A stretch of 64,000 nucleotides of DNA from contig CAZVOA010000003.1 in assembly GCA_964628465.1 (NCBI GenBank), positions 124,001 to 188,000 of the forward strand, read 5' to 3'. Positions 8,400-17,426 of the stretch are shown in pieces. Every line of letters begins with the position of its first letter. The stretch's first letter is position 1. The stretch comes from JAFGPS01 sp964628465. GTDB taxonomy: Bacteria > Planctomycetota > Phycisphaerae > Sedimentisphaerales > Anaerobacaceae. The notes beneath the pieces are model-generated. The model had not been told where the DNA came from, did no database searches, and saw nothing but the letters and a program-made list of their open reading frames with translations. The translations under genes were made by a program, and so were the position numbers.

Positions 8400-9965
8400 A
8401 TGAAAAAATTGACTTATGCTTTAATTTTATGTTTTGTTGTATTGTGCGCTCAATTGGCTGCTGCGGATGTTTTAGTAGAAAATAACATAGCGACCTCGAC
8501 AACATGGACAGCAAATAATATTTATAATCTGCAGAAACAGATTTATGTGTTGCCTGGCGCAACATTAACAATCGAACCAGGCACGCTTATTAGAAGCACA
8601 GCAGGTATGGGTGGCAGTCTTGCAGTCTGCCGCGGCGCAAAAATATATGCCCTTGGTACACAGGATGCACCGATTATCATGACCAGTACTCTTGATACTA
8701 TGAATAGCTGGCACGAAGGCTGCAACGAATGGGGCAACCTTACAATTATGGGTAATGCTCTAATTTCCGCTTCTCATTACAAGGGACTACAGGTTGGCAG
8801 CAACACAAAGACACCAACAGGAATGAATGAGAAACAAATGGAAGGTTTGACCGCTGATTTCGCAGGCGATTCTAAAGTTATGTACGGCGGTGCCGATGAT
8901 AACGATGATAGCGGATCAATCAGTTATGTTTCAATACGTTATGGTGGCAAAGTTGTCGGTTTAAATAACGAACTTAACGGCTTATCACTTGGCGCTCTCG
9001 GTCGTGAAACAAATATTGATCACATCGAAATTATGAATAACGTCGATGACGGTATTGAAATCTGGGGTGGAACTGTTAATCTGAAATATGTCAATATCTG
9101 GAATATTGGTGATGATAGTTTTGATATCGATGAAGGATGGAGAGGAAAAGCCCAGCATGGTCTTATCGTTCAGGGTTATAGCGCAGATGCCGAACAAGGT
9201 TCAGGTGTTGGTGATAATGCTATCGAGGTTGACGGAGCAGAAGATTCAGATGCTCAGCCTGTAACAACAGCAGCTATTTATAACTTTACAGTAGTTGGTC
9301 AGCCAATACATGGTGATCATGCTACCGCATGGCGTGATAATGCACGTGTTCAGTATCGTAACTGCGTTTTCATGGACATCGGCGAACAGCTTGTTAAGAA
9401 AGACAATGTTGACGGCGATGGTGCTCAAGGCTACGGCTACAATGGAACTCTTTCATGGGAAGCAACATGGACAACACCGGCAGGCACACATTCAACAGTG
9501 AATGCTGGAATATATACAGCAGGCGCATTCAATGACCCTGCGGTAATGTATCAGGCGCAGAAAGCCGGAGATGGAATGCTTGCTGAAATTACAGATTCAG
9601 TATTTTTCAGAAATTTCTTTGCAAGTGCATATACAGAAGCAATTGCACGCGGCGTTCTTGATCCCAACTGTTTTAATGTGGCAATCACTGATTTTGATCA
9701 AAATGTTCCTGACGCAAATATGCCTATACAAGCCCTCGAACGTGGTGATATAGTTGTAAAAGGCGGCAAGAATATGGTTCCAGTTACATTTATTAACCCA
9801 TGTGCCGCCAATGATGCAATACTCAGTGTTGGTACCGCTGCTTATGATGGATTCTTAACACCTGCTCCATATCGCGGCGGTTTCAGTCATAACTATAACT
9901 GGTTGGCTGGTTGGTCAGCAGTTGATGCTTATGGAATGACTGATACTTCAATGAACCTGCGTTAA
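8400..9965 (+). CDS. secreted right-handed beta-helix protein
   Basis: A 521-residue exported protein. I chose the ATG at 8400 because it follows AGGAGAAAG and starts a clean signal peptide (MKKLTYALILCFVVLCAQLA, cleavage near AAADV). The mature part begins with LPGATLTIEPGTLIRS, then RGAKIYALGTQDAPIIMTST and ISYVSIRYGGKVVG, the ladder of a parallel beta-helix, with repeats such as DGIEIWGGTVNLKYVNIWN. Proteins of this kind are often encoded beside TonB-dependent receptors and may present or bind a polymeric substrate at the cell surface. No catalytic motif or anchor is visible. It is followed by hairpins and a terminator. It probably works with the receptor at 11425. Confidence 0.8.
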   Translation: MKKLTYALILCFVVLCAQLAAADVLVENNIATSTTWTANNIYNLQKQIYVLPGATLTIEPGTLIRSTAGMGGSLAVCRGAKIYALGTQDAPIIMTSTLDTMNSWHEGCNEWGNLTIMGNALISASHYKGLQVGSNTKTPTGMNEKQMEGLTADFAGDSKVMYGGADDNDDSGSISYVSIRYGGKVVGLNNELNGLSLGALGRETNIDHIEIMNNVDDGIEIWGGTVNLKYVNIWNIGDDSFDIDEGWRGKAQHGLIVQGYSADAEQGSGVGDNAIEVDGAEDSDAQPVTTAAIYNFTVVGQPIHGDHATAWRDNARVQYRNCVFMDIGEQLVKKDNVDGDGAQGYGYNGTLSWEATWTTPAGTHSTVNAGIYTAGAFNDPAVMYQAQKAGDGMLAEITDSVFFRNFFASAYTEAIARGVLDPNCFNVAITDFDQNVPDANMPIQALERGDIVVKGGKNMVPVTFINPCAANDAILSVGTAAYDGFLTPAPYRGGFSHNYNWLAGWSAVDAYGMTDTSMNLR

Positions 9966-10047
9966 TCAGGTGAATTGTAGTTTTGAAAGATATGATAAAA
10001 AAGGAAGATCACTTTATAAATTAGCCTTTTTGAGTAATCTTCAATAT

Positions 10048-10068
10048 GTTTCAGGTTTTCCCTGAAAC
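10048..10068 (+). repeat. 8-bp stem-loop after the beta-helix gene
   Basis: GTTTCAGG and CCTGAAAC pair perfectly around TTTTC. It precedes the terminator at 10081 by 12 bases and may protect the 3' end of an abundant mRNA. Confidence 0.6.
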
Positions 10069-10080
10069 AGCATCTTCCAA

Positions 10081-10116
10081 GATGGCAGTACTTAATGTGC
10101 TGCCATCTATTTTTTT
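10081..10116 (+). terminator. intrinsic terminator of the beta-helix gene
   Basis: GATGGCAGTAC and GTGCTGCCATC form an 11-bp stem (one G-T type mismatch) with loop TTAAT, followed by TATTTTTTT. Strong rho-independent terminator, implying that the beta-helix gene can be transcribed alone. Confidence 0.85.
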
Positions 10117-10136
10117 AAGTTTATTTTATTTACGCA

Positions 10137-10180
10137 TTTAACACAATATTAACGTAATACTAATATTTAATGAATTTATT
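10137..10180 (+). promoter_or_regulatory. 11-bp tandem repeat operator, Pho-box-like
   Basis: Units at 10137, 10148 and 10159 begin TTTAAC, ATTAAC and ACTAAT; a weaker fourth begins ATGAAT. The first two end in AAT. An AT-rich GATATAGA near 10196 could serve as a -10 element. It lies about 60 bases before the lipoprotein gene that heads the receptor operon. Confidence 0.5.
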
Positions 10181-10240
10181 CTTATTAATATTCTGATATA
10201 GAACTAAAAAATTCCTGTAGTTAATAAGGTACAGTTTTTT

Positions 10241-11392
10241 ATGAATAAAAAAATATATAAATATCTTTTCTTGCTTTTAGCCGGGATATATCTTTCTCTT
10301 TCTGGCTGTGATGATGAAAGTAGCATAAATATTGAGCCGCAGCTTAAAAGCATGTCAATTGAATCATACCAGATTGACCTTCTTAATATTGCATTTGAAG
10401 TGTCTTCTGTAATACCAGAGTATCCGCATATAAAAACTCGATGCCTCGAACAGCAAAATACTGTAGAAGCCTGTCTTGAACTTAATCAGCCCCAAATGGC
10501 ATTTGAATTTATTAAACAAATTACAAACTGGAGAAAACAGTTATGTTATGCGAATTTGGCTTTTTATTGTGCAAAACAGGATTATAAACAATCAGATGTG
10601 CAATATTTTTTGAATTTAGCCGAACAGGTTCCGGATAATACAGAGGATTGGAGGAAAGACCATGTAGATTCGAAAATTTCGCAAACTAAAAATCTTTTGG
10701 AACAGTCTAAACAAAAATCAGATAACTATGAAAAGGCAATTGAAGAACTTGATAAGCTTATTTCTACTGGTAACTTCGATGCCGTTCAAAACGCGATTGA
10801 CGCATATTCTGGTCTTTATAATAAATTCTTTTCGAATACAGAACGCAGAACCTTTATAGAAAATAAAATTAAATCCTCGTGGGAAAAAATGCCGGTATTA
10901 GTCAGGATTGAGTTTGTATTGGGTATGTCGCAAATATCTCTCGATAATGGTGATAAAGAGCAGGCACTTAAATTAGTCAATGAATCGCGAAAAATGATGG
11001 ATTCAGAAACATGGCCGCCAAGATATGGAATTCCGTTATTGGCAAAAATAGCAAAATATCATGCACTTTCCGGCGACCGGGAAACTTCAAAATCCGAGAT
11101 AAAAGAAGCTCTTGATATGTATAACGACAATCTTGAGCAAATCGTAAATATAGATAAAGCCGGGGTACTTCGTCCGATTGCTGAAGCTTATATAGCTGCC
11201 GGTGATATTACGAATTCACATAATACTTACAAACAAGCTCTTGAAGCCGGGATTGAAAATCCTAATTCGAGACCGCGAGCGGAAGATCTGTCCGCAACCT
11301 GCCGTTCAATGGCATTGAGCAATGTTAAGCCGGAACAGGAATTGTTAATCAGGATTAACGAGATAAAAGAGAATTTAAGTGATCCCTGGTAA
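10241..11392 (+). CDS. TPR-like lipoprotein
   Basis: A 383-residue lipoprotein: signal MNKKIYKYLFLLLAGIYLSL ends in the lipobox LSGC, acylated Cys at about residue 23. The mature part is all-helical with degenerate tetratricopeptide pairs, for example EYPHIKTRCLEQQNTVEACL, MPVLVRIEFVLGMSQI and RPIAEAYIAAGDITNSHNTY. It is anchored in the outer or inner membrane and likely forms a protein-protein scaffold. It begins the unit that contains the TonB-dependent receptor 32 bases further on, so it may be an accessory of that receptor, for example a surface or periplasmic partner. No enzymatic motif is visible. Confidence 0.75.
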   Translation: MNKKIYKYLFLLLAGIYLSLSGCDDESSINIEPQLKSMSIESYQIDLLNIAFEVSSVIPEYPHIKTRCLEQQNTVEACLELNQPQMAFEFIKQITNWRKQLCYANLAFYCAKQDYKQSDVQYFLNLAEQVPDNTEDWRKDHVDSKISQTKNLLEQSKQKSDNYEKAIEELDKLISTGNFDAVQNAIDAYSGLYNKFFSNTERRTFIENKIKSSWEKMPVLVRIEFVLGMSQISLDNGDKEQALKLVNESRKMMDSETWPPRYGIPLLAKIAKYHALSGDRETSKSEIKEALDMYNDNLEQIVNIDKAGVLRPIAEAYIAAGDITNSHNTYKQALEAGIENPNSRPRAEDLSATCRSMALSNVKPEQELLIRINEIKENLSDPW

Positions 11393-11424
11393 AAATATGA
11401 AAACTTAATTGGAGTGAGTCACAG

Positions 11425-14400
11425 TTGAAGAGATTAAAAGGGATTAATACAGAAAAAATATTATTAAGTATCCTGATATTCCTCTGTGTTGTGTCAGTTG
11501 TAAACGCTCAGGAGTATGGCGGAATTCGTGGAATTGTTTATGACAAGGATTTCGATGTTCCTCTCCCGGCAGTTCAGGTACAGGTTGCTGAGACCGGAAA
11601 TAAAATAATAAGCGATCAGGATGGAAATTATTTCTTTGGTCAGCTCAAGTCTGGTACTTATACTTTAATATTTACAAAAGATGGTTTCATAAGCCAATCC
11701 ATTTCTAATATCGCGGTTTCACCCGGGCAAATTACCGAAATAAATACTTCAATTGTACCCGAATATACAAAAATGGAAGAGTTTGTCGTTCAGGAACTGG
11801 AAATGAGCGGAGGATCAGCAATAGCATTAATAAATATAAGGATGGATAGTCCCGCTCTCATGGGATCTATCGGGTCAGATGTAATATCTCAGGCCGGTAT
11901 CGGTGACGCTGCGGAAGCAATGCGAATAGTTCCAGGTGCTACAGTAGAGGATGGGAAATATCCTGTAATACGTGGCCTGCCGGATAGATATGTTAATTCA
12001 CAGCTTAATGGTGTTCGCCTTCCAAGTGCCGATGCGGATAAGCGAGCGGTACAGCTTGACCAGTTCCCATCCGCATTAATAGAGAGCATTCAGGTAAGCA
12101 AAACGTTCACACCGGACCAGCAGGGTGACGCTTCAGGCGGCGCGGTTAACGTTATTACCAAAGGTATCCCTGATGAAACTCTTTTCCAGCTTTCTACACA
12201 AATTGGTTATAATCCTGGAACTACGGGTTCGAGTGATTTTCTTACCTATGAGGATGGCGGAGTTACTTTCTGGGGTATTGACGATGGCCGCCGCGATATT
12301 CAATATAGTAACTATGGTCTTAATTGGTCTGGAGCGGCAGGGGTATCACGTGACAATGCTCCGATTGATTATAAATGGTCGCTGTCAGGTGGCGGAAAAA
12401 ATGAATTGGAAAATGACGTCACAATAGGCGGTTTTGCCACATTTTTCTATGAACATAGCAGTTCATTCATTGATGATGGTTTTGATTATCAATACTGGGT
12501 GGAACAACCGGGAGATTCTATGACTCCACAGTACGATAATGGCGCTCCTGAACAGGATAAATTCACAACCTCACTTTTCGATTATACAAAAGGCTCCGAA
12601 GAAGTTAAATGGGGAACTCTTGGTACAATTGGTATTGATATGGAGGATCATTCTCTTGCTTTGTTATATTTATATACTCGTTCTGCTGAAGATACAGCAA
12701 CTCTCGCGGAAGATACGACAGGTAAAGCATCTCTTCATAAGTATTGGCCGGATGTGTATGGGTCTGAATATGATAATTACGATAGGTATGATATACATGA
12801 TCCTGCTAATTCCATGCCTGATGTGGCGCCTTATATTAGAACGCAGACACTGCAATATACAGAACGTACAACTCAATCTGTACAATTTAAAGGTACTCAT
12901 ACATTATTAAATGAAGATTATGAATATATTTTTGGGGATTATTTTAAGCTGAAACGCCCGGAATTCGACTGGAGAGTATCATTTAACTCATCTGAATTAT
13001 ACCAGCCGGATAAAAGGCAGTTCGGTTCATTATGGCATGCGTCATACTACAGTTCATATTATCTGTCTCCTGGAACAAAAGAATCGTATTATAGCCCATA
13101 CAAACCTTCTGAAAATTATACACTGGGTGCATTCCAGCGAATATGGAAAGATATTAAGGAAGATGATACGCAGTATTCTATAGATTTGAAATTTCCTTTT
13201 GAACAATGGAATGAAAACGAAGGTTATGTCAAATTTGGTTTCTTTGATGATAAAGTAAAACGTAAATATGATCAGGATTCCTTCAGTAACTTCCTTGATA
13301 ATAAAAACAGTGATGGTGAATGGGAAAATTACTGGAGTGATATTTTTCAATTTGAAAACCATCCAATAACCCCGGGAGATACTGATGTCGATTATAAAGG
13401 CAACCAGGATATCATGGCGTTGTATTATATGCTTGATGTGCCGCTGAATTCTCAAATTAAAATTGTTGGCGGGCATCGTTTTGAAAATACTGAATTGACA
13501 GTTATTAATCAGGCTGAGAAAGATGCTCAATGGAATCCGCCGGGCGAAGCTTCTACAAAAATAACACCGGGTTTTTATCCGAACGGAGCTGATGCACAAT
13601 TCGAGCAGAAAGATATACTGCCTTCTATAGGACTTGAATATTCGCCAGTAGAATCCGTCAAGTTCCGCGGCTCATATAGTGAGACGGTAGCAAGGCAAAC
13701 ATTCAAGGAACTTACACCCATTCAACAAATGGAATATCTTGGTGCTGATGTATTTGTTGGATTTCCGGGCCTGAAAATGAGTTCGTTAAAGAATTATGAT
13801 TTACGGATGGATTATTCTCCTTATTCCGGCGGGTTATGGTCACTTTCTTATTTTTACAAGGATATTAAGGATCCTATCGAATATGTGCAGGCTTTTGGTG
13901 ATTTCGTATATACAACGCCCTCGAATTATCCTGAAGGTAAAATGAGCGGCATTGAATTTGAAGTGCGTCAGGATGCGGGACGTTATTTCGAGGATTTGGA
14001 TGGACTTACACTTGGGGCAAATGCGACTTTTATTGATTCCGAAGTAACTCTCTCCCCAACTGAAGCTGCAAAATTCAGCGCAACTAATATTATGGCTCCT
14101 ATGTCAAAACGTGATATGACAAACGCTCCAGAGCATCTTTATAATTTATACATGACTTACGATATGGAAAGATATAAAACACAATTGGCTTTGTTTTATA
14201 CAGTCAGAGGCGATACGCTTGTAGCAGGCGCTGGACAATCATCCGGGAAATACATTCCAAGTGTTTATGAAACCGAGTTCGGCACGCTTAATATGAGCCT
14301 TTCTTACGATGTAAAAGAAAACTGCAAACTCAAATTCCAGGCCAAAAATCTCACCGATCCTGCTATAAAACAGGTTTACCGCTCGAAGTATATTGGAGAT

Positions 14401-14466
14401 GATGTTACTAAATCTTCTTATAAAAAGGGTATGGATTTCTCCTTAAGCCTTGCGTATAAATTCTAA
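11425..14466 (+). CDS. TonB-dependent outer-membrane receptor with regulatory-like N-domain
   Basis: A 1013-residue receptor. After a signal peptide ending VVNA come a carboxypeptidase-regulatory-like domain (about residues 33-112, GIRGIVYDKDFDVPLPAVQV), then a plug domain (AAEAMRIVPGATVEDGKYPV, RGLPDRYVNSQLNGV, ASGGAVNVITKG), then a 22-strand-type barrel ending in the aromatic C-terminus LSLAYKF. The start is TTG preceded by GGAGTGA. Substrate is not readable from sequence; the domain layout is that of receptors for large or polymeric ligands. The ExbB/ExbD/TonB set encoded directly downstream would energise it. The position under a Pho-box-like site suggests a phosphorus-containing ligand, which is inference. 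Confidence 0.92.
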   Translation: MKRLKGINTEKILLSILIFLCVVSVVNAQEYGGIRGIVYDKDFDVPLPAVQVQVAETGNKIISDQDGNYFFGQLKSGTYTLIFTKDGFISQSISNIAVSPGQITEINTSIVPEYTKMEEFVVQELEMSGGSAIALINIRMDSPALMGSIGSDVISQAGIGDAAEAMRIVPGATVEDGKYPVIRGLPDRYVNSQLNGVRLPSADADKRAVQLDQFPSALIESIQVSKTFTPDQQGDASGGAVNVITKGIPDETLFQLSTQIGYNPGTTGSSDFLTYEDGGVTFWGIDDGRRDIQYSNYGLNWSGAAGVSRDNAPIDYKWSLSGGGKNELENDVTIGGFATFFYEHSSSFIDDGFDYQYWVEQPGDSMTPQYDNGAPEQDKFTTSLFDYTKGSEEVKWGTLGTIGIDMEDHSLALLYLYTRSAEDTATLAEDTTGKASLHKYWPDVYGSEYDNYDRYDIHDPANSMPDVAPYIRTQTLQYTERTTQSVQFKGTHTLLNEDYEYIFGDYFKLKRPEFDWRVSFNSSELYQPDKRQFGSLWHASYYSSYYLSPGTKESYYSPYKPSENYTLGAFQRIWKDIKEDDTQYSIDLKFPFEQWNENEGYVKFGFFDDKVKRKYDQDSFSNFLDNKNSDGEWENYWSDIFQFENHPITPGDTDVDYKGNQDIMALYYMLDVPLNSQIKIVGGHRFENTELTVINQAEKDAQWNPPGEASTKITPGFYPNGADAQFEQKDILPSIGLEYSPVESVKFRGSYSETVARQTFKELTPIQQMEYLGADVFVGFPGLKMSSLKNYDLRMDYSPYSGGLWSLSYFYKDIKDPIEYVQAFGDFVYTTPSNYPEGKMSGIEFEVRQDAGRYFEDLDGLTLGANATFIDSEVTLSPTEAAKFSATNIMAPMSKRDMTNAPEHLYNLYMTYDMERYKTQLALFYTVRGDTLVAGAGQSSGKYIPSVYETEFGTLNMSLSYDVKENCKLKFQAKNLTDPAIKQVYRSKYIGDDVTKSSYKKGMDFSLSLAYKF

Positions 14467-14487
14467 GAAGCATTTATATTACCATCA

Positions 14488-14531
14488 ATTAATTCAAATC
14501 TAATTCCTTCTTAATCATTTCCTAACATTCT
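14488..14531 (+). promoter_or_regulatory. best 11-bp tandem repeat operator, Pho-box-like
   Basis: Four perfectly phased 11-bp units at 14488, 14499, 14510 and 14521 begin ATTAAT, TCTAAT, CTTAAT and CCTAAC; all four keep the TAAY core at positions 3-6. This is the strongest of the set. It lies 117 bases before the DUF3450 gene, in the only long gap between receptor and motor genes, and so marks a separate promoter for the TonB motor operon. Confidence 0.55.
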
Positions 14532-14648
14532 TCCATTAGAATTCATAGCTGTAGAAGATGCAATTGAATGTGAATATTAACACAGGTGTTTTGAACGTAT
14601 CGCATCAATCTGGCAAGCAAAGATTTAATTTAGAAAAGCTGGTTTAGA

Positions 14649-15422
14649 ATGAAAATATATAGTGTGACAGGTTTATTGTTATTGATTTCCGCCATCTGTT
14701 TTGCGTCGGAAATGACTCAAAAAGATTCGGTTGAAACTACTCGTATTGTCATCGAAAAATGGGTTGAAACACAGCAGTTGATTTCAAAAGAAAAACATGA
14801 CTGGGCAATGGCTCAGGAAAGTTTGAAAAATCGTATTGACATGATTAAAACAGAAATAGATTCGCTGAATGAAAAAATTATAAAAGGTTGGAAAGATGTT
14901 AACGAAGCAGATGCAAGTCGGGCTGATTTATTCAAAGAGAATGAGCATCTGAAAGATGCTTCTAAAGAGCTTGATAAAATCATAACCAGTCTTGAAACTA
15001 AAACCCTCGAATTGAATAAAAAACTCCCTGATACAATACGTGATAGTGACAGAATCAAACCTCTGCGTCAGAGAATTTCGGAAGATCCGAATCAATCGAA
15101 GCTTTCGTTATCTCAGCGATTCATGAATGTTATAGGAATTCTGAACGAATTAAATAAGTTTAATTATGAAATTTCAGTTACCAGTGAAGTTCAGAAGTTA
15201 AAAGACAATAGTTCAATCGAGGTAACTGCTATGTATCTTGGCCTGGGACAAGCTTATTATGTCAATGCGAATGGGACAATAGCCGGCGTGGGACGTCCTT
15301 CGGCAAATGGATGGAGTTGGGAATCTGTAGATGGAGCGGCAAAGGATATACAAGACGCTATAAGTATTCTGAAAAATGAGAAAATAGCCGGTTTTATACC
15401 TTTGCCCGCTAAGGTTGAATAA
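14649..15422 (+). CDS. DUF3450 periplasmic coiled-coil protein of a TonB system
   Basis: A 257-residue exported protein. The signal peptide ends at CFASE (about residue 20); residues 30-140 form a long coiled coil (SLKNRIDMIKTEIDSLNEKI and onward). The C-terminal part has LGLGQAYYVNANGTIAGVG and GWSWE, the recognisable end of DUF3450 proteins. In marine gammaproteobacteria such genes sit directly before ttpC-exbB-exbD-tonB, and the order is the same here. Its role is unknown, but the coiled coil probably pairs with the periplasmic coiled coil of the next protein. The next gene starts 6 bases after the stop, so the two are co-transcribed. Confidence 0.85.
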   Translation: MKIYSVTGLLLLISAICFASEMTQKDSVETTRIVIEKWVETQQLISKEKHDWAMAQESLKNRIDMIKTEIDSLNEKIIKGWKDVNEADASRADLFKENEHLKDASKELDKIITSLETKTLELNKKLPDTIRDSDRIKPLRQRISEDPNQSKLSLSQRFMNVIGILNELNKFNYEISVTSEVQKLKDNSSIEVTAMYLGLGQAYYVNANGTIAGVGRPSANGWSWESVDGAAKDIQDAISILKNEKIAGFIPLPAKVE

Positions 15423-15428
15423 TTAAAT

Positions 15429-17426
15429 ATGGACAATAAAAAAATCAGTTTTTATTCGTTGTTATCACGGTTAGCCGCTTTTCCTGGGTGTTCAGTGTCA
15501 CATTATATTAATCCGTGTATCTTGTTTGTGATATTTCTTGTTTTATCTGATTATATTTCTATACCGATATATGCTGATGAAATGAGTTCTGGTAGTATGA
15601 CCTTTAATAAGATCGAACAATCATGGCAGGAAAAACTCGATAAAAGTATTGCCGAACTTAGTTCGTTACAAGATGAAATTAAAAATAAAAAAATTGACCT
15701 GAACAAAGAGCTTAATGGCCTTGAAAATGAACTATCTAAAATTCGTGGTGACTATCAGCAGGTCACACGAATGCTCGATGCAAGTACGCTCGAACAGGTT
15801 AACCTGCGTTCCCAGATTCAATCCAGAAAGGATGAGAAAAGTTATCTTTTGAATAGCTTGCTTGATCCTTATGCCCGCAGTTTTGAGACACGTTTACACA
15901 TTGCTGAAACCAGACGATATGCAAGTCTGATTGAAGAAGCGAAAAACTCGATTGGAAACGACAATTTAAGTGACATCGAAATCTATAAGGCTCAGGCTGA
16001 AATGGTACAGGCTTCTATTCAGCGATTAGAGGAAGCTCTCGGAGGGACACGTTTTGATGGCACCGCTGTTGATGAATCAGGCAAAGTCAAATCCGGTACT
16101 TTTATTCTAATAGGTCCAGCAGCAATATTCCGTTCACATGACGGTGAATCAGTCGGTACAGCAGAGCAGCACCTCGGCTCACTGGAACCGACTCTTACTA
16201 ATTTCGAGTCCCCGGAAATGGCCAAAAACGCGACAGATTTGGTAACAAACGGTAACGGGACTTTTCCGCTTGATCCTACGCTTGGTAATGCTCACGCGAT
16301 TGAAGCTACAAAAGAATCGCTTCTGGAGCATATTAAAAAAGGCGGCGTGGTTATGTATCCGATTCTTGCTCTTGCGGCGGCAGCTTTGGCGGTAGCTGTT
16401 TTCAAATGGATTGAGCTTTTACGTGTTCCTAAAACTTCGGAGAAAAGAATAATAGGATTGCTCGAAGCCGTAGCAAATCAAGATGAGGAAAAAGCTGTCA
16501 AGGAAGCGTCCGCGATTGGCGGTCCAACCGGTGATATGCTCTGTGCCGGAGTTAAACATATCAAAGAGCCTTCTTCGTTGATAGAAGAGGTTATGTATGA
16601 GAAAATTCTTATAGCAAAAATGAAGCTTCAGAGCCTTCTTCCTTTTATCGCAATCAGTGCGGCAGCATCTCCTCTGCTTGGATTGCTTGGAACTGTTACC
16701 GGTATTATCAATACATTTAAACTGATTACGGTTTTTGGTTCCGGTGATGTCAAAACACTTTCAGGCGGAATTTCTGAAGCGCTTATTACCACCGAGTTCG
16801 GTTTAATTGTTGCGATTCCGTCATTATTGCTCCATGCTTTTCTTTCCCGCAAAGCACGAGGAATTATCGCAAGGATGGAGAAGGCGGCTATTTCGTTCGT
16901 TAATCAGATAAGCAAAACTCAATACAAAAAAGATGATATATCGGAATCGCTGGCAAAATTACCGGCAGAAGTGGCACATGAAGTTTTACGCAGTCTTGGT
17001 CAGGAAAATATTACTGAAAATGAAGTTCCTGAATATCTCGAAAATTCAGCGGGAAGTATTATGGATTCAAATGTAATAAGCATTGGAAATACGGCTACTG
17101 TCGCAGATGCTATTTATACAATCAGAACTGCTGAAGTTGACGAGAATATTTCTATTGTTTTCGTTGTGGATGAAAATGGAAAATACATTGGTGACGTATA
17201 TATAAACAAGCTGCTCACTCGTCCTGAGAATACCAGAATTTCCTCTGTAGTCGATACAAATACTTTATTCGTGCATGTTGATACAAAAAAGGAGAGCGTG
17301 CGTGACCTTTTCAATAAATATAATCTCAATATAATGCCGGTCCTTAACCGTAATGACCAGCTTGTCGGGCATATAACAGCGGACAGTATAAATGGAAACA
17401 GTGTAAAAAGGAGTGTCGAGTTATGA
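15429..17426 (+). CDS. TtpC-type ExbB/TolQ protein fused to an MgtE-like CBS pair
   Basis: A 665-residue protein with an unusual build. It has a signal segment (about residues 28-50), a periplasmic coiled coil (about 60-130), and a linker. A MotA/TolQ/ExbB proton-channel domain follows, with membrane helices near 305-325 (VVMYPILALAAAALAVAVFK), 403-425 (SPLLGLLGTVTGII) and 448-470 (ALITTEFGLIVAIPSLLLHA). After the last helix come residues 495-540 resembling the end of the MgtE N-domain (LPAEVAHEVLRSL, EYLENSAGSIMDSN). Two CBS motifs then follow to the end (IVFVVDENGKYIGDVYINKL; IMPVLNRNDQLVGHITADSI). ExbB topology puts the CBS part in the cytoplasm, where it could bind nucleotides or Mg2+ and gate the channel. 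It overlaps the next gene by ATGA. Confidence 0.88.
   Translation: MDNKKISFYSLLSRLAAFPGCSVSHYINPCILFVIFLVLSDYISIPIYADEMSSGSMTFNKIEQSWQEKLDKSIAELSSLQDEIKNKKIDLNKELNGLENELSKIRGDYQQVTRMLDASTLEQVNLRSQIQSRKDEKSYLLNSLLDPYARSFETRLHIAETRRYASLIEEAKNSIGNDNLSDIEIYKAQAEMVQASIQRLEEALGGTRFDGTAVDESGKVKSGTFILIGPAAIFRSHDGESVGTAEQHLGSLEPTLTNFESPEMAKNATDLVTNGNGTFPLDPTLGNAHAIEATKESLLEHIKKGGVVMYPILALAAAALAVAVFKWIELLRVPKTSEKRIIGLLEAVANQDEEKAVKEASAIGGPTGDMLCAGVKHIKEPSSLIEEVMYEKILIAKMKLQSLLPFIAISAAASPLLGLLGTVTGIINTFKLITVFGSGDVKTLSGGISEALITTEFGLIVAIPSLLLHAFLSRKARGIIARMEKAAISFVNQISKTQYKKDDISESLAKLPAEVAHEVLRSLGQENITENEVPEYLENSAGSIMDSNVISIGNTATVADAIYTIRTAEVDENISIVFVVDENGKYIGDVYINKLLTRPENTRISSVVDTNTLFVHVDTKKESVRDLFNKYNLNIMPVLNRNDQLVGHITADSINGNSVKRSVEL

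Noticed and set aside
13054..13599. 181-codon frame on the minus strand inside the receptor gene
   Set aside because: It lies wholly within the TonB-dependent receptor, has no ribosome site and an odd Ile/Phe-rich composition; a shadow of the real frame.
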